From: Sacculina carcini
Taxonomy: Eukaryota > Arthropoda > Thecostraca > Sacculinidae
Length of the DNA stretch: 64,000 nt
Direction: 5' to 3'
Assembly (NCBI GenBank): GCA_916048095.2
Contig: OU696586.1
Span: 6,459,249-6,523,248 of the forward strand
Shown here: positions 20,465 to 31,128 of the stretch, in pieces
Layout of the letters: each line of letters begins with the position of its first letter
Position numbering within the stretch: the stretch's first letter is position 1
The notes under the pieces: model-generated
Told to the model about the DNA's origin: nothing
The model's input: the letters and a program-made list of their open reading frames with translations, nothing else
Databases searched by the model: none
Translations under genes and position numbers: made by a program

Positions 20465-21538
20465 TTGCCAATAATGGCATCGTGTACGGCCAAGAGGAAG
20501 TCTTGTGCCACCTGTGTACAAAAGAATGAAGAAATCGTGCGTCTGAAGGAGATCATCGATGAATTGAAAACAAAAAACGAGTATTTACAAGAAAAGCTTT
20601 CAAAGGATGAACAGCTTGAGTCGAAACTATCGTTGGTACTGAACAAGGTTAGTGAATTGGAAATGATTGTACGTGAAAGACATGATGGTATTGGAGAAAG
20701 AAAAACAGACATGAATTGTTGCAAGGAGAACGGAACTTCGCATTGTTTGGATCAAAATTGTGAGAAGACTGGTAGTCCTTGGTTGGATGCAGCTAAAAAG
20801 GGGAAGAATTTGCTGGTGATCAAGTCTACTAATAGCAATGTATCAGAAAAAACCAAAGTAAAATCGGCTTTGAAAGACTTACAGGTTGAAAACACTAAAT
20901 TCTCAGACAACGGAAATATCGTGATGAATTTCAAAAATGTGAAATCGCGTGATGCTGCGGTGGAGAAACTTCGTACAATCGAAAATGTGTCGACAACAAT
21001 TATAAAAAAGATTCAACCAAAGATTATGCTGTGCAACGTAAATAAAGAAGAAACTCCTGAAGAGGTTATTGAAACGTTGTTGGAAAAAAATCCAACATCG
21101 AAATCTGTTGAGCATGTAAGAACTAAATTGAGCGTACTGTTCAAAAAGCCAGCTGCAGGGAATACGCAGCACTACATCTTGAGATGCAACCATGAGGTTC
21201 GAGGCGCTGTTGCAAGACTCGGGGATAAGCTTCGGGGATATCTTGACTGGGGCGTGTACAAGGTGAGAGACAGATATTATACGTTGGCCTGTTATCACTG
21301 TCAGCGCTTTGGCCACTCGGCAGCGAACTGCTCGGCAAAAAGAAACGGCGATGGTCCCTGCTGTTTCAGATGTGCAGGAGACCATGAATCGAGGAGCTGT
21401 ACTTCTCAAATAAAAAGGTGCATCAACTGCATGAGATATAAAAAAGATTCAGTTGATCACTGTTCTAACGACCCCTGCTGTCCAATATTGCAGCAAGAAA
21501 TAGAGAATATGAAGAACAAGACCGATTATGGATGTTGA
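20465..21538 (+). CDS. LINE A ORF1: coiled-coil, zinc-knuckle RNA-binding protein
   Basis: Intact, 357 residues. Residues 15-75 are strongly helical (NEEIVRLKEIIDELKTKNEY region), a likely coiled coil for trimer or oligomer formation. The middle (about 125-260) is a gag-like RNA-binding region. The C-terminus has three Cys/His clusters: CYHCQRFGHSAANC (classic CX2CX4HX4C), CFRCAGDHESRSC and CINCMRYKKDSVDHC. Such proteins coat LINE RNA and act as chaperones. The ATG at 20465 is followed by no upstream in-frame competitor of note. The stop codon overlaps the start of ORF2 by 11 bases, so ORF2 may be translated by termination-reinitiation. Confidence 0.88.
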   Translation: MPIMASCTAKRKSCATCVQKNEEIVRLKEIIDELKTKNEYLQEKLSKDEQLESKLSLVLNKVSELEMIVRERHDGIGERKTDMNCCKENGTSHCLDQNCEKTGSPWLDAAKKGKNLLVIKSTNSNVSEKTKVKSALKDLQVENTKFSDNGNIVMNFKNVKSRDAAVEKLRTIENVSTTIIKKIQPKIMLCNVNKEETPEEVIETLLEKNPTSKSVEHVRTKLSVLFKKPAAGNTQHYILRCNHEVRGAVARLGDKLRGYLDWGVYKVRDRYYTLACYHCQRFGHSAANCSAKRNGDGPCCFRCAGDHESRSCTSQIKRCINCMRYKKDSVDHCSNDPCCPILQQEIENMKNKTDYGC

Positions 21539-24480
21539 GATTAAGTGTGGAGATTTGAATGTAATGTCAAATGATTCAATTGATCTAGATTTTTCTCAAG
21601 TTATTCATAGTGTAACAAAAAATATGTGTTATGAAGAGTTCATTAGGTATGTTAAGGAAGCAAATGGTCTTTATGTGGTCCACATTAACGCCAGGAGCTT
21701 GAAATCAAACTTCGATGATTGTGTACATTTTATATCAAACTGTTCCGACATAGATGTAATCGCGATTAGTGAAACTTGGTTTAATGAAGCAACGCTTTTG
21801 GAATTATATAATTTGGATTCGTATAAATTATTTTCATTAAATAGAAGGGGTAAAAGGTCTGGTGGCGTTGCTATATATGTCCATAAGAAACACAATTCTG
21901 TGTTGGTTGAAAGTAAAACGATATGTGTAGATAGTAATTTTGAATGTGTAACAATCAAATTACAAAACTTATACAAAAACAAGCAAAATGTTCTATATGT
22001 GAGCTCGGTATACAGATCGCCATCATCAAGCATAATCGAATTTTGTGAAAAACTAGAAGACATGTTTGCCATGACTAGATCTTCAAACTGGATTATAACC
22101 GGGGATTTTAACGTTGATTTGACTAGGAAAGAATATAGCAGCGTTCAGCGTTTTTCTGATGTTATGCTTAGTCTGGGCTTCATGCCATTAATTAAATCTC
22201 CGACCAGAATCACTAGCAACAGCTGTACTACAATAGACAACATATTTACCAACATGACCAAGAGAGAATTTTGTTCAGGAACCATTACTTATGATATAAG
22301 TGATCATTTGCCGATATACTGTCGTATAAGTGTGGCTCATCATGAAAAACAAACAGAGGAATTCTTCTTCAAAAGAATTATCAATGAGAAAAGAAAAGAA
22401 GCTTTTCTGTACAATTTACAAATTATTGATTGGAGGCAAACTTATACCGATAATGTGAATGACACTTTCGAAAAGTTCATACAAATTTACCAGTCCATTG
22501 TTGACAGGCATTTCCCCGTAATGAAAATGCGTAAGAAAACCAGAATTATGCAGCCATGGTTGACAAAAGGATTAAAAATATCGTGTAAAAACAAAAATTA
22601 TATTTACAAAGACTCTTAAAAGTCAACTAAACGAGGATTATATTCAATACAAAAAATATAGAAACCTGCTAACAACTCTCCTGAGACGGTCAAAACAAAT
22701 TTATTATGAGAATATCTTTTCTCGCTACAAGAATGATATCAAATCGACATGGAAAACTATGAATGAAATAACCGGCAGAAATAAAAGACAAAATTATCCT
22801 CCGTATTTCCATCACAATGAAAAAATCATAACAGAACCGAGCGACATAGCAGACGCTTTCAATAATTATTTTGTTAATATCAGCCAAAATGTTGCACAGC
22901 AACAAACAATTCAACAGCAAACATCAAACATCCACTCTCGACGATTTCCTGCCAATTACTCAGACAGTATGTTTTTGCAGCCCATAAGTCATGCAGAAAT
23001 TTTCAACACAATCAAGTCTAGCGCAAGTAAACGATCTGAGGATGTTTACAACATAAGTATGAGCTTAATAAAGATGTCATGCCCATATATTCTAGAACCT
23101 TTGTATTATGTTTTTAATCAGTCATTCGATACAGGTGTTTTCCCAGCAGGAATGAAAAAAGCAAAGGTGTGTCCAATATAAATCCGGGGACAAAACGCAG
23201 TTTTCCAATTATAGGCCGATATCCTTGCTTCCTCAGTTTTCTAAATTATTATAGAAGTGCTTCATGAAACGTTTAGACAGTTTTATTACAAAACATAGTA
23301 TTATTAACGACAGCCAATATGGATTTCAAGTAAACAAAAATGTAAATCATGCGATAATAGATTCTCAAAATTATATAACAGAAGCGCTGGAAAAAAACTA
23401 TTAACTGTAGGGGTTTTCATTGATCTCAGAAAAGCTTTTGACATGGTAGATCATTCATTGCTGCTGAAAAAATTGGCCAACTATGGGATAAGGGGAAATG
23501 CTTCTCAATGGATTAAAGATTATTTACAGTTCAGAACACAGAATGTAATTTTTAATAAATCGCTGTCTGACTCAAGGGGGATATATTGTGGGGTACCGCA
23601 AGGCTCGATTCTAGGACCTAAATTATTTTTGCTTTTTATAAATGATATTTTTTATTATTTGTCGGACACTAAGCTGGTATTATTTGCAGATGACACAAAC
23701 ATGTTTTTCTCGGGAAAAGAATATAACGTAATAGAGCATGAAATAAATTCTGAACTTGCAAAATTAAATGAATGGTTAGAAATTAATCGACTGGCGCTGA
23801 ATGTTGAAAAAACTCACTATATAATTCTTGCTAAAAGGCGTTTAGAAGACTTGAACTTGAAAATAAATGACAAACAGATCAAAAGAGTCTCACAGATGAA
23901 ATACTTGGGTGTATTTTTTCAAGAAAACATCAGTTGGAAATGGCATATCAAGAACTTGGAAGCAAAAATTGCAAAAATAGCCTTTATGTTAAGACAGGTC
24001 AGGCCACTAATAAATAGTAAAACTTTCTTATTATTATATAATTGCCTAGTGAGATCTCAACTGTCTTACTGCAATGAAACATGGGGATCAACATTTGAAA
24101 GTAATTTGGAAACATTATGTAAATTGCAAAAGAGAATAATTAGATTAATTGAGTTTAAATCTTCAAGAGAATGCACAAGACCAATATTTGTCAAATATAG
24201 AGTTCTACCACTGGAAAAATTGGTTACTTTAAATAGAATAACTACTTTATATAAAGCCCATAACAACATGCTGCCAAAGGTACTGCAAAATATGTTCATT
24301 GTGAACAAACGTCATGTTCATAATTTCTTGGTACAGTCCTGTAGAACAAGATGTAGAAGATTTTGTATAACTCACGATGGAGTCACTTGCTGGAATAACT
24401 TGAAAAAAGAGATCAAGCAAATACCTAGACTTGCATTATTTAAAAAACAAATGATTACCAAGCTGATGGACGACTTATAA
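21528..24480 (+). pseudogene. LINE A ORF2: endonuclease and reverse transcriptase, frameshifted
   Basis: The first frame (21528-22619) encodes the whole AP-type endonuclease: HINARSLKSN, AISETWF, GDFNVDLTR, TSNSCTTIDNIFTN, SDHLPIYCRI, which gives the catalytic Asn, Glu, Asp/Asn and Asp-His pairs. A frameshift near 22605 leads to the next frame (connector and RT fingers to about 23175), then shifts again. SNYRPISLLPQFSKLL lies in the third segment with a stop. From 23405 to 24480 the RT palm and thumb are open: FIDLRKAFDMVDHSLL, GVPQGSILGPKLF, LFADDTNMFF, LNVEKTHYI. At least three breaks are needed to join it, so this copy is dead. The catalytic FADD is intact. Confidence 0.88.
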
Positions 24481-24599
24481 AGACCATTTGATTCCTCAAG
24501 GTAGATGTTATCATTGTGATTCAAATTCGTTGGTGTTGTTTGTTTATGCATGCTCATGTTCAGTATGGTATACAAGTATATGTCTCGTACAGTCTAAAT

Positions 24600-24880
24600 A
24601 ATGGATTCATGTATGAGTGTGCGAGCGTGTGTGAGTGTGTCAGTATATATATACACGCATGCATGTATGAATGTGCGTATATGTATGTATATATGTGTGT
24701 ATATGTATGTATATATATGTATGTATGTGTATGTGTATATATGTATATTCTGGGTGTATGTGTGTATATGAACGAGAATATGTGCATATGTATGTATATG
24801 AGTGTGTGTATATATATTTGTGTGTATGTATATACATATATGGTTGAGTGTATGAATGTGTATATATTTATGTAGTATTC
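24600..24880. repeat. tgta/tatg-rich simple sequence in the LINE A 3'UTR
   Basis: Imperfect (TATG)n/(TGTA)n DNA. Open frames on both strands here are artefacts. Confidence 0.8.
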
Positions 24881-25074
24881 ACACCATGATAAGCAATGCT
24901 TTTGTGTGGATTAATACACTTGAATTGAATTGAATTGAATATTTATTGTTATTTATTCATGCTTATTGTTATTTATTTTCTATATATTTATATTTATTCC
25001 TATTTTACTCTCTATTTATTACTATTTATTATTCGTTGTTGTTATTTATTAAATTATACTTTTACTCAGTGTTG

Positions 25075-25350
25075 GCTGTTGTTGTTTATTGAATCATATT
25101 TATTGTCGTTGCTGTTTATTGAGTCATATTTATTGTTGTTGTTGTTTATTGAATCATATTTATTGTTGTTGCTGTTTATTGAATCATATTTATTGTTGTT
25201 GTTGTTTATTGAATCATATTTATTGTTGTTGTTGTTTATTGAATCATATTTATTGTTGTTGTTGTTTATTGAATCATATTTATTGGTGTTATTGTTTATT
25301 GAATCATATTTATTTGTGTTGTTGTTACTTATTGAATCATATTTATATTT
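25075..25350. repeat. 30-bp minisatellite, about 9 copies
   Basis: Unit 'gttgttgtttattgaatc' plus 'atatttattgtt'. Because 30 is a multiple of three and the unit is stop-free in two forward frames, it produces two long overlapping repeat open frames (Leu-rich and Cys-rich decapeptides). It sits directly after the LINE A tail. Confidence 0.95.
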
Positions 25351-25624
25351 ATTGTTGGATGTTTCTTATTGAATCATATGTATTGTTCTTGATTGTTATT
25401 TATTACTTATTTATTAATATTTATTCTTATTTATTGATGGCTGTTATTTACTGAATCACATATTTATTTTTGAATGTTATTATTTATTGAGGAACGTGGG
25501 CGGAGTGACATTATGGATTGTTATCGGATGATGGTTTATTATTTATTGTTATTTATTTATTATTTTCTTTCCAACTCTCTTTCTAGACTTTTGTTCTCTT
25601 CGAACTCTCTTTCTCTCTGAATCT

Positions 25625-25727
25625 TTTGGGCGCTTCCGGTACAGGGGCCACCTTAGGGTGGTAATAGTGCTTGCACTCTTCCCATGCTACTGGATTTGCC
25701 TGTAATTAATAATAATAATAATAATAA
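25625..25727 (+). repeat. Dispersed repeat with (TAA)n tail, second copy at 44.4 kb
   Basis: Matches 44415-44525: 'ttttgggcgcttc...', 'gccacc', 'gcctgcactc.tcccatg', ending 'gtaattaataataata'. It looks like the 3' end of a LINE or SINE with a TAA tail. Confidence 0.75.
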
Positions 25728-25746
25728 CGTGAGTTCTACGACTACA

Positions 25747-27197
25747 ATGTGTATTTCCGAAACTTGTTACGTTTGTGCCGGCTCCAATGGGGACGCTAGA
25801 TAGTGGACAGGCTGCAATTTGTGCAGCGCCTGGTGCCACTTGAAATGTGCCTGTGGTGACGTTGTTTCATTTGGAGTGGTTGCGACGCAAAAAAGCGGTA
25901 TGCGACAATCGCGCTGTCCATTGTTGTTTTGTGTTTTGATTACTGTGGGTTGTTTTAGTATAAATTGGTGTAATGTTATATTATATATTTATTGTAATTA
26001 CTATTAGTTTTCTTTTGCGTTATTATCGGTTTTATGATTGGTCCGCATCTGATCTGTCGCTGGCACCTGATTGGTTCACGTCAGCAATGACCTGGTAGTA
26101 AGTAGAGACGCCGTTTATACACAGGAAATTGGGTTGTTCCTTGGTCACGCTTTGGTGTCGGACATAATATATGCGCGTAATAGTTTTGTGATTGCTGGTT
26201 CTTCTGTAGCTAATGGCTACATGCCCACCTGTCTGGAATCAAGCAAGATGCTATCAAGCATGTGAACTGGGTGTGATGCTCCTGTCTTGCTAGAGCAAAA
26301 CGTGCTCTGAGTGTAGTTAACGAATTTGACGATCTGTCGTCTCGTGAACAACAATTGAAGCAACAATCAACAATTGAAGCATCGCTGAAGCCAACACCTT
26401 CCGCTTCTTCTACTCAACTGGTGGCTGCTGCTGAGCCTGTTGGCCCGTATGCGGTAGTCCTCCGGCCAAAGACGAAGGACACGCAGGTTCGAGCCGAAAC
26501 TGTCGCTCCCGCCCTGAAGGATGTGCAGGTGGTGGGCTCCCGGCAGGCTCATAACGGCAGTCTCGTGTTGCGCTGTCGTTGGCCGGGTGCGGCTACGCGT
26601 GCTGCTGAACGCGTTCGAGCAGCTGTGCCGGGAATCGATACGCACGTGCCACAGCGTGCGTCAATTCAACCAAAGGTGACGGTGGCAAATATTCCTCTGG
26701 ACGCATCAATTAATACGTTCATCGATGGTTTGCGGCTGAAGAATCCCGCTCTTGCCGATGTACCGGCTGCTGAGTTGAAGGTAATGTTTTTCACTACTCC
26801 CCGCCATGAGCTCATGCACGCTGTGTCTCCGGCTGTAAGGGCCATCATTCGCAGCAGTGGCGACCGTCTGTTTGATGGCCTGAGTGCCTGCGCTGTTTAT
26901 GACCGGTATTGGGTCCCGCGGTGCTACAGATGTGCTGGTTTGGGTCACAAAGCGGCCAAGTGCAGCCGTCCCGTGACGTGCGGCCGCTGCACCGGCTCTC
27001 ACCTGTCATCTGCTTGCGACCAGTCGGCCCCGCTCAAGTGTGTTAATTGTTCTCGTGCTGGCCGTGATCACCTCCACTCATCTTTCTCATCTGGTTGTCC
27101 TTCTTTTGTCGCTGTCCGAAATATTATTGGTTCACGCACTGCCACTTCCTCCTCTTTCACTTGTTGTCCCACTAGCTCTCGTCAAACTTCTGCCTGA
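25747..27197 (+). pseudogene. LINE B ORF1: PHD-like finger plus zinc knuckles
   Basis: An N-terminal segment from the ATG at 25747 reads CYVCAGSNGD, a stop, then WTGCNLCSAWCHLKC. This is the Cys/Trp/Cys/Cys/His/Cys spacing of a PHD-type finger, which is known in ORF1 of CR1-group LINEs. After a decayed stretch the frame 26282-27197 is open: a coiled segment, a gag-like domain of about 160 residues, and three Cys/His clusters, CYRCAGLGHKAAKC, CGRCTGSHLSSAC and CVNCSRAGRDHLHSS. The arrangement mirrors ORF1 of LINE A, though the two are only distantly similar. Confidence 0.78.
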
Positions 27198-27229
27198 CTT
27201 CCTGTCACCCCTCATGTCTCCGTTTCATG

Positions 27230-29876
27230 CTCATCACTCCCTTGGCCTTTTAAATATCATCACTCCATTTGGCCTTTTAAATATCCGTTCTCGTCGCTAT
27301 AAGTTTGATTTCGTCTCCTATATTTGTTCTTTTTATCATTTATCTTTCTTATGTTTGGTTGAAACTTGGCTTTTCGACACTGACATCTTAAGTTCTGTAT
27401 TTTGATTGTCTATCGTCACAATCACACTGGTACTGCATCTGTTTTCGCTAATGAGTTCTCTGACGTTTTAGGTTCCATTATTTCTTTGTTCTCGAATCGT
27501 TTGATCCTTCTTGGGGATTATAATTTTTTGGTTGATGCTCCTCGTTTGTCGCCTTATGCTTGTAACTTTCTCTCACTCATTGAATCCTATGGTCTTGTTT
27601 CTTCCCCTACTCATCAGTCTGGTCATACTCTTGATCTTGCTTTGTTTCTTGTCCCTGCCTTTCCCTCGGACATCCCCATACCTGAAGATCGTGTTCATCC
27701 TCCAGATTCTTCAATCTCTGATCATAATTTTCTCCTCTCTGAACTTTCACTATCGCCTAATACTTCTTCCCCATCTGTGTCTATCTCATTTCGCTCCTTT
27801 CGCAATTTCGACCCTATTCCGTTTTTTTCTCTTCTTGTTTCTCATCTGCCTATCCAACTGCTACACTCCGTTTCTGTGTCTGATATCTATCCTCATTTTT
27901 CCGGTACTCTTTCTGTAATTAATGACACCTTGTTTCCTCTCCTGTCTCGCTCAAGTAAATCCTCCTCCTCATCTCCTTGGTCTTCTCCTGGTCTGTCTGC
28001 TCTTAAACGTGAACAGCGTTGTCTGGAGCGGCGCTGGAGACATTCTCCCTCTTCTATTTCATGATCCTCGTATTCGGCTGCTAGTTCGTCTTATATCTCT
28101 GCCCTGGCTCTGGCCAAACAATCCTACTATATCAGACGTTTATTATCCCTGTTTCGCTCTCCTAAAATGCTTTGGTGCACTCTGAATTCTCTCCGCGGTT
28201 CAAATTTATCTACATCCTGTCTGATCTCGGCTGAGAAATTCGCTACTTTTCTTCTCGGATAAGCTTCACACTGCCATCTCAAGTCTTCCTGTCTGTTCTA
28301 TACCTGTTACTCATTCTAGCCCCTGTGGTAAATTCTACTCGTTTTCCCAACTCGTTCTTAATGATGTTTGTAAACTCATTTCCTCTTCTAAAAATCCTCT
28401 TCCCCTGGTGATACTTTGAATTTCCGTGCTATCTCCGACTCCATACTTCTTCTTGCTCCTTATTTTCTACATATAATCAATTCCTCTTTTCTTCATGGTT
28501 CATTTCTTACCGATAAGCATGCTATCATTCGTTCTTACTAAATAAACCTTCTCTTGATCCATCCGTCATGAAAAACTATCGTCCTGTGTCATTCCTTAGT
28601 GTTCCGTCTAAACTTCTATAGTCTGTTATATACTCTCAACTGTTTCCTTTTCTAAATCAATCACTTTGCTCCTTTCCGTCTGGATTTCGGCCTTCTCATT
28701 CGACTGAGCCTGTGTCTATTTCTATCCTTGATCACATTTTCTCTCACTTTGCTTTGGGTCGCTCTGTCATTCTTGTACTACTAGACATGTCATCTACTTT
28801 TGATCTCGTTGACCACTCTATTCTCATTGCCGATCTCTGTTCTCTTCGTATTTCTTCATCCGCTGTTTTTGTACTCAAATCTTATCTCACTAATCGAACA
28901 TATTCTGTGAATGTCAATTCTTCTCACTCTTCTGTGTTTCCTGTGTTCTGGTGTACCTCAAGGTTCTGTGCTTGGTCCTCTGGTTTTCGATATCTATCAT
29001 ACATGACCCCACTATGCCCTATTCTTGAAAGTCTCTCTCTCACCTTTCACATATATGCCGACGATATTCAGTTTTTCATCCCTCTTCCTCTTCGCGCTCC
29101 TTCTTTCATTGCTGATGTTATTTCTGATATTTCTTCTTGGGCTGCTTCTAGACGTCTCCTTCTGAATCAATCAGAATCTGAGTTTATTGTTTTCCATCCT
29201 CCCCGCATTTATCCCCCTCTTCTTCCTTGGCCTGTCTCCCAGTCAGTGCGTAGTCTTGGTGTGATCGTTGATTCTAATGTTTCGTTCTCCTCTCAAGTCA
29301 CCTCTGTTTCTCGTAGGTGTCGCCTTATTCTGAGATCTTTATATCCTATTCGCCCGTTTCTTGATCGTCCTGCTATTAAACTGATTATTTCTCTAATATT
29401 TTCCCGTATTGATTATTGTTGTTCACACTATTTTCACGTTCCTCGTTATTCCCTTCGCAGTCTTCAGCGTGTTATCAACTCTTCTTGTCGTTTTGTCCTG
29501 TCTCCTACTCCTTGTCGCCATACTTCTGAATTTTTGTTTCAATTTCGTTGGCTTCCTATCATCCCCCGCATTCATTTTCGCCTGTGTTGTGTCATTTTTA
29601 AACCCTTCTCAGCCTTCCTATCTTTCTCGACTTCTGCCTGAATCTGTTGTTTCTTCTCGACATTCACGTCCACTTGTATGTTTTAGAACTTTGAATGAGT
29701 ATACTTGGTCTTCTAAATCGTTTTAATGTTTTGCTCCGCGTATGTTTAATTATCTTCCCTCTAACATTGTTCAATCTTCCTCCTTCCATTCGTTCAGGTC
29801 CTCTCTCTTTAAGTATTTGTTTGATCAATCGTTTGACCCTGTCTCTCACTCTCTTACTCCATATGCTTATGTGTGA
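27230..29876 (+). pseudogene. LINE B ORF2: endonuclease and RT, many frameshifts
   Basis: Endonuclease pieces: LLNIRSRRYKFDF, LCLVETWLFD, LILLGDYNFLVD (GDFN variant), SGHTLDLAL and SISDHNFLL. RT pieces: MKNYRPVSFLSVPSKLL, FRPSHSTEPVSI, ILVLLDMSSTFDLVDHSIL and IYADDIQFFIP. The QGSVLGP motif is split by a frameshift near 28950. The C-terminal thumb (RSLYPIRPFLDRPAIKLIIS, then LQRVINSSCRFVL) is open to 29640. At least five breaks exist, so it is non-functional. Confidence 0.85.
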
Positions 29877-30147
29877 CCTGTTTTTAGTTATTTGCGATGA
29901 AAAAATTATCTTTCTGTTTTGTGTGCTTCATCTGGTTTTGTTGTTCCTGTATTGTGTATTGTTTGAGTGTTGTGTGTGTAAAGGGTTTGTTATGTGTTGT
30001 ATGTATGTGTGTGTAAGGGTTTGTGCTTTCTTTCTTTCTGTTCAATGATATTTTTGCGCGCATGTGTATTTATATGCTCTAAAGGAAATATATGAATTGA
30101 ATTGAATCAAGTAGGTCTTCCCCTGTCCGCTGCACCATAATATAATT

Positions 30148-30590
30148 CTACTCTGGAGGTGAATGGCATGATATTACGCGTAGTAAATTTATCCATAGCT
30201 GAGAGAGCCGCATGTTCCTGGCTCGCATCTCAACCAAGGTTGTGCCAGCTTGTCCTCTCCTCGAAGCCGATATTTGCGGAATGACTATGCGGAGTTCTTC
30301 TGTGACAGATGCTTTGAAGGAGCTCCACAGAAGTTCAATCGGGTTCAGTAAGCATGAATACGGTGCCAGCCTCAGCAGCCTGACCTCTTCATCTGGCTGA
30401 ATCACTGACTCAAGGGAGGAATGTGCCGGTGCGTTGTCAAATATAAAAGTAGGCTTGTAAACACTGTCGGCTATACACTGGTCAATCTGCCTGAACCACG
30501 CTTTGGCATATGTTGCCTTGAAAGAGCCCCTGCGTGTCCAAAATCTCAACACGACAGTGCTAGTCATGGCTCCCAAACACAGTACAGTTC
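30148..30590 (-). pseudogene. Tc1/mariner/IS630-type DDE transposase fragment
   Basis: The C-terminal half of a DDE-superfamily transposase: FIFDNAPAHSSLE with the second Asp, then LRLAPYSCLLNPIELLWSSF with the catalytic Glu about 33 residues on. The N-terminal DNA-binding part and first Asp are absent, and no terminal repeats were found. It abuts the end of LINE B on one side and the gypsy gag remnant on the other. Confidence 0.8.
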
Positions 30591-30595
30591 AACTA

Positions 30596-31128
30596 CAGAA
30601 AAATGCAGCAAGACCACGGTGAATCAGTAAGAGCGTTTGCTGCTGGCTTGCGAAGTCAATCAGGCGACTGTGACTTCACAATCGTATGTGAATGCCAGCG
30701 GACCGTAAGCTACAGTCACGATATGATCAGGGACTCCCTGATACGCGGTCTCGCAGATGACGAAATCCGTCTGGACCTACCAAAACAAGGCGGATCAGAA
30801 CATGGCCCTCGACGAAACCATGATTGGTTAAAGCCAGAGAAAGTGGCAAACGATCCGCCCAACATATTGGCATCAGCACGATGATAACATCAGCATCGGC
30901 TACCAGCTCATACAGACGCGAAATGAAGGCAGCCATGGCACAAAAAAAGCATTAAGCCCAACAAAGGGTGCCCATTAAAAAATGCGGTCATCGTGGGGAA
31001 ACTGGACACGGATGCAGTCGACAAGCTCACATAGTTGTCCAGCATACAATCACACTTGCTCGGAATGCGGTAAACTGCATCACTTCGAGAAATTATGCCG
31101 ACATGCTACACTTGACACATGTAATCAC
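30596..31128 (+). pseudogene. Gypsy-type gag remnant, left half of a split element
   Basis: Encodes a gag segment resembling metazoan Ty3/gypsy gags: ESVRAFAAGLRSQSGDCDF, then DMIRDSLIRGLADDEIRLDL, followed after a frameshift by zinc-knuckle pieces (KCGHRGETGHGC and CSECGKLHHFEKLC). It ends at the 8-bp target duplication of the hAT element (31121-31128) and resumes at 33999. Confidence 0.8.

Larger units (their letters stand above)
20200..24941 (+). mobile_element. CR1-like LINE A, near full length
   Basis: Order: a presumed 5'UTR (start uncertain), ORF1 with zinc knuckles (20465-21538), ORF2 with AP endonuclease and RT (21528-24480), a 3'UTR rich in tgta/tatg repeats, and a 3' tail of (ttgaa)n repeats at about 24919-24941. 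No RNase H domain follows the RT. ORF arrangement and RT motifs fit the CR1/L2/Jockey group. The tail type is shared with LINE B at 30107. Confidence 0.85.
25730..30107 (+). mobile_element. CR1-like LINE B, near full length, degraded
   Basis: Order: a PHD-like finger, gag-like region and zinc knuckles (25747-27197), endonuclease (27230-28000), RT (28550-29640), a 3'UTR with tgtatg repeats, and a (gaatt)n tail at 30093-30107. From 27200 onward the coding strand is dominated by C and T. A related RT fragment lies inverted at 60.0-60.6 kb. Confidence 0.85.
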
